Origin: CAYNRG01 sp964399545
GTDB lineage: Bacteria > Bacillota_I > Bacilli_A > Erysipelotrichales > Erysipelotrichaceae
Assembly: GCA_964399545.1 (NCBI GenBank)
Contig: CAYNRG010000008.1
Location: forward strand, 10,025 to 74,024
DNA: 64,000 nt
Reading direction: 5' to 3'
Shown one piece after another: positions 23,901 to 33,142 of the stretch (positions within the stretch are counted from its first letter, which is position 1; each line of letters starts with the position of its first letter). The notes under the pieces are model-generated. The model did no database searches. It worked only from the letters and a program-made list of their open reading frames with translations, and was not told the DNA's origin. The position numbers and the translations under genes were made by a program.

Positions 23901-25652
23901 ATGAGAAAGATGATAAAAATAGCCGTTGTTTTATTCTTAATAACGGGATGTTCAACACAACCGGAGAAGGAGGTCCAAGAAACCTTATTACCGGATGCTA
24001 CTGAAAGTGTTGACCAACAAGTTCAAGATCAATTTATAGACTATTTAGATCAACAATTTATAGAGTATGTGAATTCAAGTCCAGTGTCGTATCACTTTAC
24101 TTTAAGAGATCCTTCGGCGTTTGATATTGAAAAGCCAGAATTGACTTTAGGAGAAATATCTTTAGAAGCATTCAAAGAATATGAGGAATTCTTAGCAGAG
24201 GAGTTAGAAGAATTAAAAAAAATAGACCGATCTAAATTGGATTTAGATAATCAGCGGTACTACGATATTTATCAACGCTATTTGGAGGATGAATATTTGT
24301 TGAGTCAATATCCACAAAACCCGAATTATTTTTCTGCATATACAGGCATTCAAGAGAATTTAATCGTTATCTTCACAGAATGGGCATTTTATAAAGAAGA
24401 AGATGTAGACGATTATCTGGTGTTGTTAGAAGATGTTGATCGTTACATGGATGATTTAATTCTCTTTGCTCAAGTTCAAATTGATGATGGATATTGGCGG
24501 CCAGAGTTTATTATTGAATCTACGATTGACTCAATTGATAGGTTTATAGAGAAAGAAGAAGATAATGCACTGCTAGTTTCTTTTGAGGAACGATTAGAAG
24601 ATGTAGCTGTAAGTAATGCGGGTGATTTAAAAGAACGACATAAAAAAATTGTATTGAATGAAGTTCTTCCAGCGTATGAAAAACTCAAAGATTTTTTAGA
24701 AGAAAATAAGTCGATATATGAAGGAACAGGTGCAGCACTTGAATATCCTAATGGGAAAGCCTATTACGAAGCTTTGGTTCGTAGAAAAACAGGAGCATTA
24801 AAAACACCTGAAGAGCTAGTTAAATTGAGTGAATCGTATATGAGAGAAGTTATCATAAATTTAAGAAGTAATTTTACCCCAGATGAAATTAGCACCTACT
24901 TTGCTAGTGACTTCGAAATTCCGTCTGCCGAAGAAATTTTAGAATCGCTTCAAGGAAATGTTACACAAGATTATCCTGAGGGGCCAGAAGTGAGATATAC
25001 AGCTTCCTATTTGGATTCATCCATTGCAAATGAAAGTGTTATTGCTTACTATTTAATTCCACCAGTGGATGCGATTGAAGACAATGTGATTCGAATTAAT
25101 GGAGACTATGATGGAGAATATTTTTCATTCTTTAATACCTTGGCGCATGAAGGATTTCCAGGTCACTTATATCAAACAACATATTTATTTAATCAAGAGA
25201 TGCACCCTATGATGTATCAAGTATCATATAGTGGTTATACAGAAGGTTGGGCTATGATGGCTGGTGCGCAAGCGATGAATTGGTTACCGGAAGATCGAGT
25301 GAATCTTGGTCTTATTGCTAATGAAATGAATGGGGTAGGATACATAGATGGCGTTTTGCTAGATATAAGAGTTAATTATTTTGGATGGACCTTGGATGAT
25401 ATGGAGAAAGAATATGGAGTTGCAAAAGAGGAACTTCAATTTTCTTATGAATATTCGATTGAAGTACAAGGGGAGTTATTACCGTATGGGATTGGCTTAA
25501 TGATGTTTGATACACTGGAAAAAGAAGCTAGAAAAGAGTTAAAGGATAGTTTTAATTTAGTAGAATATAACCGAACTTTATTGAATTATGGAATGCGATC
25601 TTTTGAAGAAGTTAAAAAGGATGTGGATCACTATGTTCAACAAAATAAGTAA
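23901..25652 (+). CDS. DUF885 lipoprotein, putative metallopeptidase
   Basis: Surface lipoprotein of about 583 residues. The signal peptide ends in the lipobox LITGC near residue 15. The DUF885 family is related to M3-like or carboxypeptidase-type metalloproteases; its hallmark HEGFPGH is present starting at His416 (NTLAHEGFPGHLYQ), followed by the YTEGWAMMAG helix whose Glu would be the third zinc ligand. AGAGGGAAAT precedes the start at 23901; the in-frame ATG at 23871 lies inside pulA. Its stop lies 20 bp inside the next gene, also a lipoprotein hydrolase. Export suggests peptide scavenging or surface processing; the substrate is unknown. Confidence 0.85.
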   Translation: MRKMIKIAVVLFLITGCSTQPEKEVQETLLPDATESVDQQVQDQFIDYLDQQFIEYVNSSPVSYHFTLRDPSAFDIEKPELTLGEISLEAFKEYEEFLAEELEELKKIDRSKLDLDNQRYYDIYQRYLEDEYLLSQYPQNPNYFSAYTGIQENLIVIFTEWAFYKEEDVDDYLVLLEDVDRYMDDLILFAQVQIDDGYWRPEFIIESTIDSIDRFIEKEEDNALLVSFEERLEDVAVSNAGDLKERHKKIVLNEVLPAYEKLKDFLEENKSIYEGTGAALEYPNGKAYYEALVRRKTGALKTPEELVKLSESYMREVIINLRSNFTPDEISTYFASDFEIPSAEEILESLQGNVTQDYPEGPEVRYTASYLDSSIANESVIAYYLIPPVDAIEDNVIRINGDYDGEYFSFFNTLAHEGFPGHLYQTTYLFNQEMHPMMYQVSYSGYTEGWAMMAGAQAMNWLPEDRVNLGLIANEMNGVGYIDGVLLDIRVNYFGWTLDDMEKEYGVAKEELQFSYEYSIEVQGELLPYGIGLMMFDTLEKEARKELKDSFNLVEYNRTLLNYGMRSFEEVKKDVDHYVQQNK

Positions 25653-26970
25653 GGTTTTAGTAAGTTCTTTAATTTTGCTATCTTTGGTCGGTTGTAAGAA
25701 GAAGTTACCAGACACACCTATTTATAAAACAGAGTCCGAGGCCTCAGAAGCAATTTTTGCAATGTTCCAAAATAATGATTTATCACAATGGGAATTGTTA
25801 GCCAATGAAGAAGTAGCTTCTTCATTAGGCAGAGAAAAGATAAGTAGTACTTGGCAAGAAGCAACAGAAAATGCTGGAGCATTCCAAAGTTTAGAAATTC
25901 ATGTAAAGGAAGAAAGAGCTGATGGGCTAATTTATGGGTTATACCATTTTGAAAATGAAATTCTCAATGTTCAATTCCGATTAGATGATAATTTCAAGAT
26001 ACGTCATCTTTGGATATCAACCTATCCAAGCACTCCTGAAAATTATGAGGACGATCAAATTGTAGAGAAAGATTATCGATTTGGGGTAGGACAAGGGTTA
26101 AATGGAAAATTAACTTTGCCCAAAGGAGTTGAGAATCCACCTGTTGTTATTTTGTTACAAGGGTCTGGGCAAACAAATATGAATGAAGAAGTTTTTGCTG
26201 TTAAGCCTTTTGAAGATTTAGCACATGGATTAGCTCGTCGAGGAATTGCTAGTATTCGTTATGATAAACGATATTATGATTTCCCTAATTGGAGTAATCC
26301 AGAAGATGTTAGTATTTCATGGGAATATTTATATGATGTTGAAGCGGTTATTGATGGAATAAATGATTTACCAGTAGATAAAGAAAAAATTTATTTGGTT
26401 GGTCATAGTCTTGGCGGGATGCTTTCTTTGAGAATTGCTGTAGAAAATGAAGAGATAGAAGGTGTGATTAGTTTAGCAGGAACTCCTCGTGGATTAGAAG
26501 AAGTTATGAGGAATCAAGCTGAACAAGCATTAAAGGATTTAAATTTTTCTAAAGAAGTGATTGAATCGGAGTTAAATAAATTGGATGAAGAGATTGAAAA
26601 AATTCTATCCTTAACTGAGGATAGTGAGTCTTCTTTGATTTTATCAATTCCAACTGGTTATTGGTTAGAGTTGAATCAATCAAAGGGAAAAGACTTTCTT
26701 TCTCAATTAACGGCTGATTTATTGATTTTACAGGGAGAAGAGGATTTTCAAGTAACAATGGAAAATGATTTTGCAGCATGGAAAAAAGAGACTGCTGGAA
26801 TGTCTACTGTGATGATGAAGTCTTATCCAGGTTTAAATCATATGTTTATGACAAGCACTTCTCAAAGCGTTGCAGATTATCAAGTAGAGAATCATGTTGA
26901 TGAAGAGGTCTTAGATGATCTTGCCTTATGGATTTTAAGAAGAAAATTAAATGGAGATGAAAATGAATAA
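25633..26970 (+). CDS. Lipoprotein alpha/beta hydrolase with DUF3887-like N-domain
   Basis: Surface lipoprotein of 445 residues: signal ending LSLVGC near residue 18, a small N-terminal domain (about 30-130, DUF3887-like, with DLSQWELLANEEV and YGLYHFENEILNVQFRLDDN), then an alpha/beta-hydrolase domain. The oxyanion region is VVILLQGSGQTNMNEE, the nucleophile Ser259 lies in GHSLGG, and the likely catalytic His403 is in LNHMF. Esterase or dipeptidyl-peptidase-like activity is expected. The start at 25633 overlaps the DUF885 gene by 20 bp and its stop overlaps the aminopeptidase gene by 8 bp, so the three hydrolases form one coupled operon. Confidence 0.82.
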   Translation: MFNKISKVLVSSLILLSLVGCKKKLPDTPIYKTESEASEAIFAMFQNNDLSQWELLANEEVASSLGREKISSTWQEATENAGAFQSLEIHVKEERADGLIYGLYHFENEILNVQFRLDDNFKIRHLWISTYPSTPENYEDDQIVEKDYRFGVGQGLNGKLTLPKGVENPPVVILLQGSGQTNMNEEVFAVKPFEDLAHGLARRGIASIRYDKRYYDFPNWSNPEDVSISWEYLYDVEAVIDGINDLPVDKEKIYLVGHSLGGMLSLRIAVENEEIEGVISLAGTPRGLEEVMRNQAEQALKDLNFSKEVIESELNKLDEEIEKILSLTEDSESSLILSIPTGYWLELNQSKGKDFLSQLTADLLILQGEEDFQVTMENDFAAWKKETAGMSTVMMKSYPGLNHMFMTSTSQSVADYQVENHVDEEVLDDLALWILRRKLNGDENE

Positions 26971-28189
26971 GAAAATGATGAAAAAATATGCTGAAATTGT
27001 AGTTCAAGAAGGAATCAATATTCAGCCTGGTCAAGATGTTGTAGTGAACGTATCCGTGAATAATACAGAATTTGCTAGATACCTTGTTGAAGAAGCTTAT
27101 AAAGCAAAGGCTAGAAAAGTTTTTGTTAGATACCATGATGATGCTGTTTTAACGATGAAGGTAAAGTATCAAAAGCAGAAAGAATTAAATACACTTGAAA
27201 GTTTTGAAATTGAAAGAATGAAATATGATGCTGAGAAACTTCCGTGTTATATTCATGTAGTGGATAGTGATCCAGATGGATTAAGCAAATTGAATATGAA
27301 AAAGTTCAATGCGATGAGAAAAGCATACTATCCTATTTCTAAGGAGTATAAAGATAAAATGGACAATCGATATCAATGGGTCATTGTAGCGATGCCGTCC
27401 GTAGAATGGGCAAAGAAAGTATTCCCAGAGTTGCCGGCAAAAGAAGCTTTTAATGAGTTAGAGAGATTGATTATTCAGTGTATGCATTTAGATAAAGAAG
27501 ATGCACTAAAAGAATGGAAGAAACATAAAAGGAATTTGAAGTCAAAAGCTAAGTTATTAAATCGATACCATTTTGATTCTTTAACGTACACTTCAAGTAA
27601 TGGTACAAAGTTCAAGGTGGGATTACACCCTAAACATGAGTGGTTAAGCGCAAATTTCAAACATCTTTTAGGTAATGAGTATATTGCAAACATGCCTACT
27701 GAAGAAGTGTTTACAATGCCAGATAAGTATCGTGCAGATGGAATTGTTTATTCTACAAAACCACTATCCTATCAAGGAAACTTAATTGAAGATTTTAGCA
27801 TTCGATTTAAAAAAGGAAAAGCGGTGAAAGTAAAGGCGAAAGTAGGTCAAGAATATCTTGAACAAATGATTGCAATGGATGAGGGATCTGCTTATTTAGG
27901 AGAAGTAGCATTGGTGCCATTCAATTCTCCAATTAATAAGACAGAGGTTCTCTTTTACAACACATTATTTGATGAGAATGCAAGTTGTCACCTTGCTTTA
28001 GGATTTGGAATTAAGAATAGTCTTAAGGGATATGGAAAAATGACAAAAGAAGACTTAGAAAAAGAAAACTATAATGATTCAATGAACCATGTTGATTTCA
28101 TGGTGGGAGCTGAAGATTTAACGATTATCGGAACAACAATAGAGGGTGAAGAAGTGACTGTGTTCGAAAATGGTATTTGGGCGATTTAG
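26963..28189 (+). CDS. M29-family aminopeptidase (AmpS/PepS type)
   Basis: Cytoplasmic metal-dependent aminopeptidase of about 408 residues. KKYAEIVVQEGINIQPGQDVVVNVSV and the metal-ligand region EYIANMPTEEVFTMPDKYRADGIV are classic M29 features, with further ligands in LGEVALVPFNSPI (Glu) and ENASCHLALGFG (His). HVDFMVGAEDLTIIGTT near the C-terminus matches too. The start at 26963 follows GGAGATGAAA; the ATG at 26951 is upstream of that site. It would finish the breakdown of peptides released by the two surface hydrolases encoded before it, if those are peptidases. Confidence 0.92.
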   Translation: MNKKMMKKYAEIVVQEGINIQPGQDVVVNVSVNNTEFARYLVEEAYKAKARKVFVRYHDDAVLTMKVKYQKQKELNTLESFEIERMKYDAEKLPCYIHVVDSDPDGLSKLNMKKFNAMRKAYYPISKEYKDKMDNRYQWVIVAMPSVEWAKKVFPELPAKEAFNELERLIIQCMHLDKEDALKEWKKHKRNLKSKAKLLNRYHFDSLTYTSSNGTKFKVGLHPKHEWLSANFKHLLGNEYIANMPTEEVFTMPDKYRADGIVYSTKPLSYQGNLIEDFSIRFKKGKAVKVKAKVGQEYLEQMIAMDEGSAYLGEVALVPFNSPINKTEVLFYNTLFDENASCHLALGFGIKNSLKGYGKMTKEDLEKENYNDSMNHVDFMVGAEDLTIIGTTIEGEEVTVFENGIWAI

Positions 28190-28231
28190 TAGAAGAGAGA
28201 TCACTTAGAGTTAATTTAAATTATCTCGAGG

Positions 28232-28262
28232 AAGCACTGAACATAAGTTTTAGTGTTTTTCT
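28232..28262 (+). terminator. Terminator of the hydrolase operon
   Basis: AAGCACTGAAC (28232-28242) pairs with the GTTT-T-AGTGTTT strand ending at 28258, with one bulged T and wobbles, followed by a T/C-rich tail. It closes the pulA-to-aminopeptidase run. Confidence 0.65.
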
Positions 28263-28355
28263 CTTCTTTGGAAAGGGAATAAAAAGAGTAGTTCATTGAG
28301 GATTTAAAAATTAAGAAAGAAATTTATAAAAAAAGTATGAAAAATGGAATAGAGT

Positions 28356-28364
28356 TGATATAAT
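28356..28364 (+). promoter_or_regulatory. Extended -10 promoter of the Na/Pi gene
   Basis: TGA directly before TATAAT (28359-28364), with no good -35. It lies 24 bp before the start codon. Confidence 0.55.
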
Positions 28365-28387
28365 AAAACGGATGGAGGATAGAAATT

Positions 28388-30028
28388 ATGCCAATTTCTT
28401 GGGGAATAATCCTAGGCGGGTTTGGTTTGTTTATTTTTGGAATCAAATTCATGGGAGATGGACTAAAGAGTTTAGCAGGGGATCGATTACGAGAGTATAT
28501 CGATAAATATACGACAAAGCCTTGGATGGCGGTAGGTATGGGAGCTATAATTACTGTAGCGATTCAGTCTTCTTCGGCAACAACAGCGATTGTTATCGGG
28601 CTTGTTCGTGCTGGACTTATGCGACTAGAACAAGCAGCTGGAGTGATTATGGGGGCCAATATTGGAACGACAATTACTGCTTTTATTATTGGTTTAAAAG
28701 TAGAGCGGTATGCCCTGTATTTTGTTTTTCTAGGGGCTGTAGTATATTGCTTTGGTAAACGGAAAAAAGCTCATTATATTGGAGAAGTTATTTTAGGATT
28801 TGGACTTTTATTTTATGGATTAAAAATTATGGGAGATGCTTTAAAGCTCCTAAAAGATACAGCTCAATTTATTTCATTTGCAGAAGCTGCAGGGGATACA
28901 CCGGTTCTGGCTTTGTTTGCTGGAACAGTCATGACTGCGTTAATTCAATCATCTTCTGCGGTAATAGGAATTGTTCAAAAAATTTATGAATCAGGTGGAA
29001 TGCCACTGATTGCAGCAGTTGCGTTTGTTTTTGGATCTAATATCGGAACGACCGTAACGGGAATATTCGCCTCAATTGGGGGATCGTTAGCTGCTCGAAG
29101 AACGGCAGGAATTCATATTTTATTTAATGTGCTAGGAACAGCTATCGGAATGATATTCTTAGTGCCATATGTGAATATTGTTGCTTATTTAACAGCTCAG
29201 TATAATTTATCACCAATGATGCAAATTGCGGTTGCCCATATTCTCTTTAATGTGGTAACAACTTTGTTGTTCTTCCCATTCTTGAGACAAATGTGTGATT
29301 TGGTGAGGAAGTTAGTTCCAGGGAACGAACCAGAGCGTATTGATATTAACATTGATGAGTTAAATGAATTATTACCACATACTTTGCCAAGCTCTGCTTT
29401 AAATGTGGCGAAGGAAGCGGTAATTAAGATGAGTAGTGCAGTAGAACATAATGCAAAAATGGTTCATACTTATATGAATAATCCAAAAGCAAACTCTGAA
29501 GACTATGAGCAAATTCAACAGGGAGAATCTATGATTAATGGATTAGACCGAAAAATTACAAATTACTTGCTTCTTATTGCAAAAGAAAATTTGACTGATA
29601 AAGAAGGATTTGAGAATAACTTGCATCTTCAAGTAGTTAAAAATTTTGAAAGAATTGGAGACTTATCTGTGAATGTATCTGAATTTTTAATGATGATTAA
29701 AGATGAGCGCTCAGAATTTACACCAGAGGCTATGGAAGAATTAAATGGCATGTTTAACTTGTTTTTCCACATGTTTAATTCAGCTATAGATATTTATATG
29801 ACAAAAAACTATTCAAAATATACAGCCTTACAAGAGGATGAGAATTACATGGACTTATTGGAATTTGAAGCTAGACAAAACCATTTTAAGAGAATGGGAA
29901 AAGGCGAATGTTCAGGACAAGTCGCAGGATCTGTATATTGTGATATTTTAAGTAATTTAGAGAGAATGGCAGACCACTGTTGTAACGTTGCAAAAGCGGT
30001 ATTTATAGAGCGGGATGATGAAGAATAA
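28388..30028 (+). CDS. Na/Pi cotransporter family protein with PhoU-like domain
   Basis: Membrane transporter of 546 residues of the NptA/PNaS family, importing phosphate with sodium. The two inverted Na/Pi repeats each carry a QSSSA motif (AIQSSSATT near residue 60 and LIQSSSAV near 195), which form the ion and phosphate site. GANIGTTIT and GSNIGTTVTG follow each. A cytoplasmic PhoU-like helical domain spans about 340-540 (IERMADHCCNVAKA, IGDLSVNVSEF). This fusion is common in Firmicutes. GGATGGAGGATAG precedes the ATG. It is flanked by terminators and is monocistronic. Confidence 0.93.
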   Translation: MPISWGIILGGFGLFIFGIKFMGDGLKSLAGDRLREYIDKYTTKPWMAVGMGAIITVAIQSSSATTAIVIGLVRAGLMRLEQAAGVIMGANIGTTITAFIIGLKVERYALYFVFLGAVVYCFGKRKKAHYIGEVILGFGLLFYGLKIMGDALKLLKDTAQFISFAEAAGDTPVLALFAGTVMTALIQSSSAVIGIVQKIYESGGMPLIAAVAFVFGSNIGTTVTGIFASIGGSLAARRTAGIHILFNVLGTAIGMIFLVPYVNIVAYLTAQYNLSPMMQIAVAHILFNVVTTLLFFPFLRQMCDLVRKLVPGNEPERIDINIDELNELLPHTLPSSALNVAKEAVIKMSSAVEHNAKMVHTYMNNPKANSEDYEQIQQGESMINGLDRKITNYLLLIAKENLTDKEGFENNLHLQVVKNFERIGDLSVNVSEFLMMIKDERSEFTPEAMEELNGMFNLFFHMFNSAIDIYMTKNYSKYTALQEDENYMDLLEFEARQNHFKRMGKGECSGQVAGSVYCDILSNLERMADHCCNVAKAVFIERDDEE

Positions 30029-30029
30029 T

Positions 30030-30052
30030 CCATCAGTTTTGATGGGTTTTTT
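30030..30052 (+). terminator. Terminator after the Na/Pi gene
   Basis: CCATCA and TGATGG around a TTT-type loop, followed by GTTTTTTC. Confidence 0.85.
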
Positions 30053-30071
30053 CTTAAGGGGGAAAACGTAG

Positions 30072-30737
30072 ATGGTTAATAATGAATGGACCACATTTTT
30101 AAAGAATGAATTTGAAAAACCATATTTTAAAATATTGGCAGAATTTGTTCATCAAGAGTATGAAGAGAAAGTTATTTTTCCTCAAAAAGAGGATATCTTT
30201 TCGGCCTTTGGTTCTACTGATTTTTCAAAAGTGAAAGTAGTGTTGTTGGGGCAAGATCCCTATCATGGTCCTGATCAAGCTCATGGAATGTGTTTTTCTG
30301 TACAAAAAGGAATTGTCATTCCGCCTAGTTTAAAGAATATTTACAAAGAACTAGAAGCCGATGTGGGTTGCATTATTCCAACACATGGATATTTGATGAA
30401 ATGGGCTGAACAAGGAGTATTTTTACTTAATACAATTTTGACAGTAGAACAAGGAAAACCTCTTTCACATAAAGGAAAAGGGTGGGAAGTTTTTACCGAC
30501 GAAGTGATTAGGAAGCTAAATGATAGAGAAGATTCCTTAGTTTTCCTTTTATGGGGAGCCAATGCTAGAAGTAAGAAAAAGTTAATAACGAATACTAATC
30601 ATTTAATTATAGAAGGTCCACATCCATCTCCTTTATCAGCCCATCGTGGTTTTTTTGGATCAAGACCATTTTCTCAAATTAATAATTGGTTAAAAGAAAA
30701 GGGAAAAGAGCCTATTGATTGGCAGATAGAGGAATAA
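30072..30737 (+). CDS. ung: Uracil-DNA glycosylase, family 1
   Basis: Removes uracil from DNA to start base-excision repair; 221 residues. The catalytic water-activating loop GQDPYHGPDQAHG holds Asp62, and the leucine loop HPSPLSAHRGFFGS with the catalytic His is near residue 182. LLLNTILTVEQGKPLSH-type motif (here FLLNTILTVEQGKPLSH) and LLWGANARSKKKLI complete the family signature. AAGGGGGAAAACGT precedes the start. folC begins 3 bp after the stop, so the pair is co-transcribed. Confidence 0.96.
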   Translation: MVNNEWTTFLKNEFEKPYFKILAEFVHQEYEEKVIFPQKEDIFSAFGSTDFSKVKVVLLGQDPYHGPDQAHGMCFSVQKGIVIPPSLKNIYKELEADVGCIIPTHGYLMKWAEQGVFLLNTILTVEQGKPLSHKGKGWEVFTDEVIRKLNDREDSLVFLLWGANARSKKKLITNTNHLIIEGPHPSPLSAHRGFFGSRPFSQINNWLKEKGKEPIDWQIEE

Positions 30738-30740
30738 ATT

Positions 30741-31931
30741 ATGTTTAAAACAGCAGCAGAAGCAATTAACTGGGTGATGGAGCAACGATCTGTTCGTTGT
30801 GGGCTAGATCAATTTAAAGAAGTGATGAAAGACTTAGGTAATCCGCAAGATAGCTTTAAAAGTATTCATGTTGCAGGAACTAATGGAAAAGGAAGCACAG
30901 TTCAATTTATTCAAGAGATATTAATGGAAGCAGGCTATAAAGTTGGAGCTTTCACATCACCACATTTAGTATCTCACCAAGATAGAATTCGAGTACAAGG
31001 TCAATGGATTCCAGATGAATCATTTTTAAGAATTATTAATCACCATTATGAGTGCATTACCAAACATAACATGAATATGTTTGAAATTGATACTTTGATT
31101 ATGAGTGAATACTTTAAAGAGGAACAAGTAGATTTTGGATTGATTGAAGTTGGTATTGGCGGAAGGCGGGACAGTACAAATTGCCTTAGTCACCCCTGCG
31201 CTAGTGTGATTGTATCGGTGGGTTATGATCATTGTGATTTGCTAGGAGCAACATTGGAATCAATTACTAAAGAAAAAGCGGGAATTATAAAAAAAGAAGG
31301 ATTATGTGTGGTCGGAGAGATGCCTTCTGAAGTTATTCAGGTTCTGATGGAAGAGGCTGAACGTAAGAAAGCTACGTTAATCTTTGCGAAGGAGCTTGAA
31401 GAATCTGTAGAATTATCTAGCTTTGCACAATACCAACGAAAGAATGCAGCAGTAGCATTAGAGGTCATTAATCAGTTAGAAGAAAAGGGAGTTATTAAAG
31501 TAACAGAGGAACAAAAAGAAAAGGGACTTTGGAAAAGTAACTGGCCAGGTCGTTATGAGTTGATGGAGGAAAGTCCGAGAATTATTCTAGATGGAGCACA
31601 TAATGCCGAAGGAATTCTTGCTTTAACACAGTCTATACAGAACGAACAAGCACCGATAGTGATTATTTTTTCCGTGTTGATGGATAAGGCAGTAGATGAA
31701 ATGATGAACGAGTTAGTCAAAGTAGCTGATTATATCTTTGTGGTTGAATTTGATTTTTATCGCGCATTGAAAGTAAAGGATTATCCTAAGATGGAAAAAG
31801 TGCACCAATCTGCATCTTTTGAAGAAGCATTGCAGCAAGCTCGTCAGATTGTAAAAAAAGAGGGAACTATTCTGTGTTGTGGATCTTTATATTTTATTAG
31901 TGAGATTAGGAAGAAATGGAAAAGCAAATAG
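30741..31931 (+). CDS. folC: Folylpolyglutamate synthase / dihydrofolate synthase
   Basis: Mur-ligase family enzyme adding glutamate to folates, 396 residues. The P-loop is HVAGTNGKGSTVQFI (about 43-57), then TSPHLVSHQDRIRV, the central SVGYDHCDLLGATLESITKEKAGIIK, and DGAHNAEGI in the C-terminal ligase domain. All are FolC features. The protein is a little short of the usual 420-430 residues, mainly in the central loop region, but no motif is lost. AGAGGAATAAATT precedes the ATG. Its stop overlaps the sequence just before a cre box that belongs to the next operon. Confidence 0.94.
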   Translation: MFKTAAEAINWVMEQRSVRCGLDQFKEVMKDLGNPQDSFKSIHVAGTNGKGSTVQFIQEILMEAGYKVGAFTSPHLVSHQDRIRVQGQWIPDESFLRIINHHYECITKHNMNMFEIDTLIMSEYFKEEQVDFGLIEVGIGGRRDSTNCLSHPCASVIVSVGYDHCDLLGATLESITKEKAGIIKKEGLCVVGEMPSEVIQVLMEEAERKKATLIFAKELEESVELSSFAQYQRKNAAVALEVINQLEEKGVIKVTEEQKEKGLWKSNWPGRYELMEESPRIILDGAHNAEGILALTQSIQNEQAPIVIIFSVLMDKAVDEMMNELVKVADYIFVVEFDFYRALKVKDYPKMEKVHQSASFEEALQQARQIVKKEGTILCCGSLYFISEIRKKWKSK

Positions 31932-31932
31932 G

Positions 31933-31946
31933 TGAAAACGCTTTCA
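31933..31946 (+). promoter_or_regulatory. CcpA-binding cre box at the glgC promoter
   Basis: TGAAAACGCTTTCA matches the cre consensus (TGWAANCGNTNWCA) at every position and is palindromic. It covers the -35 region of the glgC promoter, where bound CcpA with P-Ser-HPr would block transcription. Confidence 0.8.
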
Positions 31947-31970
31947 TATTTTGAGTGAAAGTGGTATAAT
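31942..31970 (+). promoter_or_regulatory. Promoter of glgC-glgD-glgA
   Basis: A perfect TATAAT (31965-31970) preceded by TGG, an extended -10; the -35 (TTTCAT, 31942-31947, 17-bp spacing) is poor and lies inside the cre box. Confidence 0.7.
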
Positions 31971-32001
31971 AAAAGAAAGTAGATAGAGGAGGACAGAAGG
32001 T

Positions 32002-33141
32002 ATGCAACATCATGAAATGGTAGCAATGATTTTAGCTGGAGGTAGAGGTTCAAGGCTTCACGAGTTAACCAAGAAAGTAGCTAAGCCTGCAGTGCATTAT
32101 GGTGGGAAATATCGAATTATTGATTTCCCTTTGAGCAACTGTGCTAATTCTGGAATTAATGTTGTGGGAGTATTAACACAATATGAGTCCATCTTGTTGA
32201 ATTCGTATGTTGCAAGAGACCATCATTGGGGATTAGATGCAAAAGATAGTGGTGTCTTTGTTTTACCTCCTCGAGAAAAAGATGAAAAAGGGTTTGGAGT
32301 GTATCGTGGAACTGCGGATGCAATTACTCAAAATATTGACTTTTTAGATCAAATGGATGCTGAGTATCTTCTTGTCTTATCGGGAGACCATATTTACAAA
32401 ATGAATTATGATAAGATGTTGCGTCTGCATAAAAAAGTTCAGGCTGATGCAACGATTGCGGTTTTGGAAGTTCCTTTAGAAGAAGCGAAGCGCTTTGGAA
32501 TTATGAATACAGATGAAGAGGGACGGATTGTTGAATTTGAGGAGAAACCAGAAAACCCAAAAAGTAATCTGGCTTCAATGGGGATTTATATTTTTAACTA
32601 TAAAGAGTTAAGGAAATACTTAATCGAAGATGAGGAAAATCCAAATTCTACTCATGATTTTGGGAAAGACATTATTCCAATGTACTTAAGAGACAACAAA
32701 AATTTGGCTGCTTATCAATTTAATGGTTATTGGAAAGATGTAGGAACTGTAGATAGTCTTTGGCAAGCGAATATGGATTTATTGGAACTAGAAAATGAAT
32801 TAGACCTTTCAGATGAGTCTTGGAAAATTTATACAGAGGATGTGAATGCGTTTCCTCAATCAATCCGAGAAGATGCAATCATCGATAATGCATATATTAC
32901 ACAAGGGTGTCAAATTGAAGGAACTATAAAAAATTCAGTTATTTTTACAAATTCAATTGTTGAAGAAGATGCAGAAGTGGTTGATAGTGTCATTATGACT
33001 GATGTAAAGATTGAAAAAGGGGCTAAAGTATATCGTGCTATTGTAGCTGATGGAGCTGTGATAAAAAAAGGGTGTACGGTAGGTTCATTAGACAGTAAGA
33101 ATATCTTGCTGGTTCCAAAAGAAGTAAAGGAGGAAGAGTAA
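32002..33141 (+). CDS. glgC: Glucose-1-phosphate adenylyltransferase, catalytic subunit
   Basis: Makes ADP-glucose from glucose 1-phosphate and ATP, the committed step of glycogen synthesis; 379 residues. The nucleotidyltransferase motif MILAGGRGSRLHELTKKVAKPAVHYGGKYRIIDFPLSNC and the substrate site EYLLVLSGDHIYKMNYD are intact, as is FEEKPENPKS. The C-terminal left-handed beta-helix begins about residue 290. GAGGAGGACAGAAGGT precedes the ATG. glgD follows after 1 bp. In Firmicutes GlgC and GlgD form a heterotetramer. Confidence 0.96.
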   Translation: MQHHEMVAMILAGGRGSRLHELTKKVAKPAVHYGGKYRIIDFPLSNCANSGINVVGVLTQYESILLNSYVARDHHWGLDAKDSGVFVLPPREKDEKGFGVYRGTADAITQNIDFLDQMDAEYLLVLSGDHIYKMNYDKMLRLHKKVQADATIAVLEVPLEEAKRFGIMNTDEEGRIVEFEEKPENPKSNLASMGIYIFNYKELRKYLIEDEENPNSTHDFGKDIIPMYLRDNKNLAAYQFNGYWKDVGTVDSLWQANMDLLELENELDLSDESWKIYTEDVNAFPQSIREDAIIDNAYITQGCQIEGTIKNSVIFTNSIVEEDAEVVDSVIMTDVKIEKGAKVYRAIVADGAVIKKGCTVGSLDSKNILLVPKEVKEEE

Positions 33142-33142
33142 A

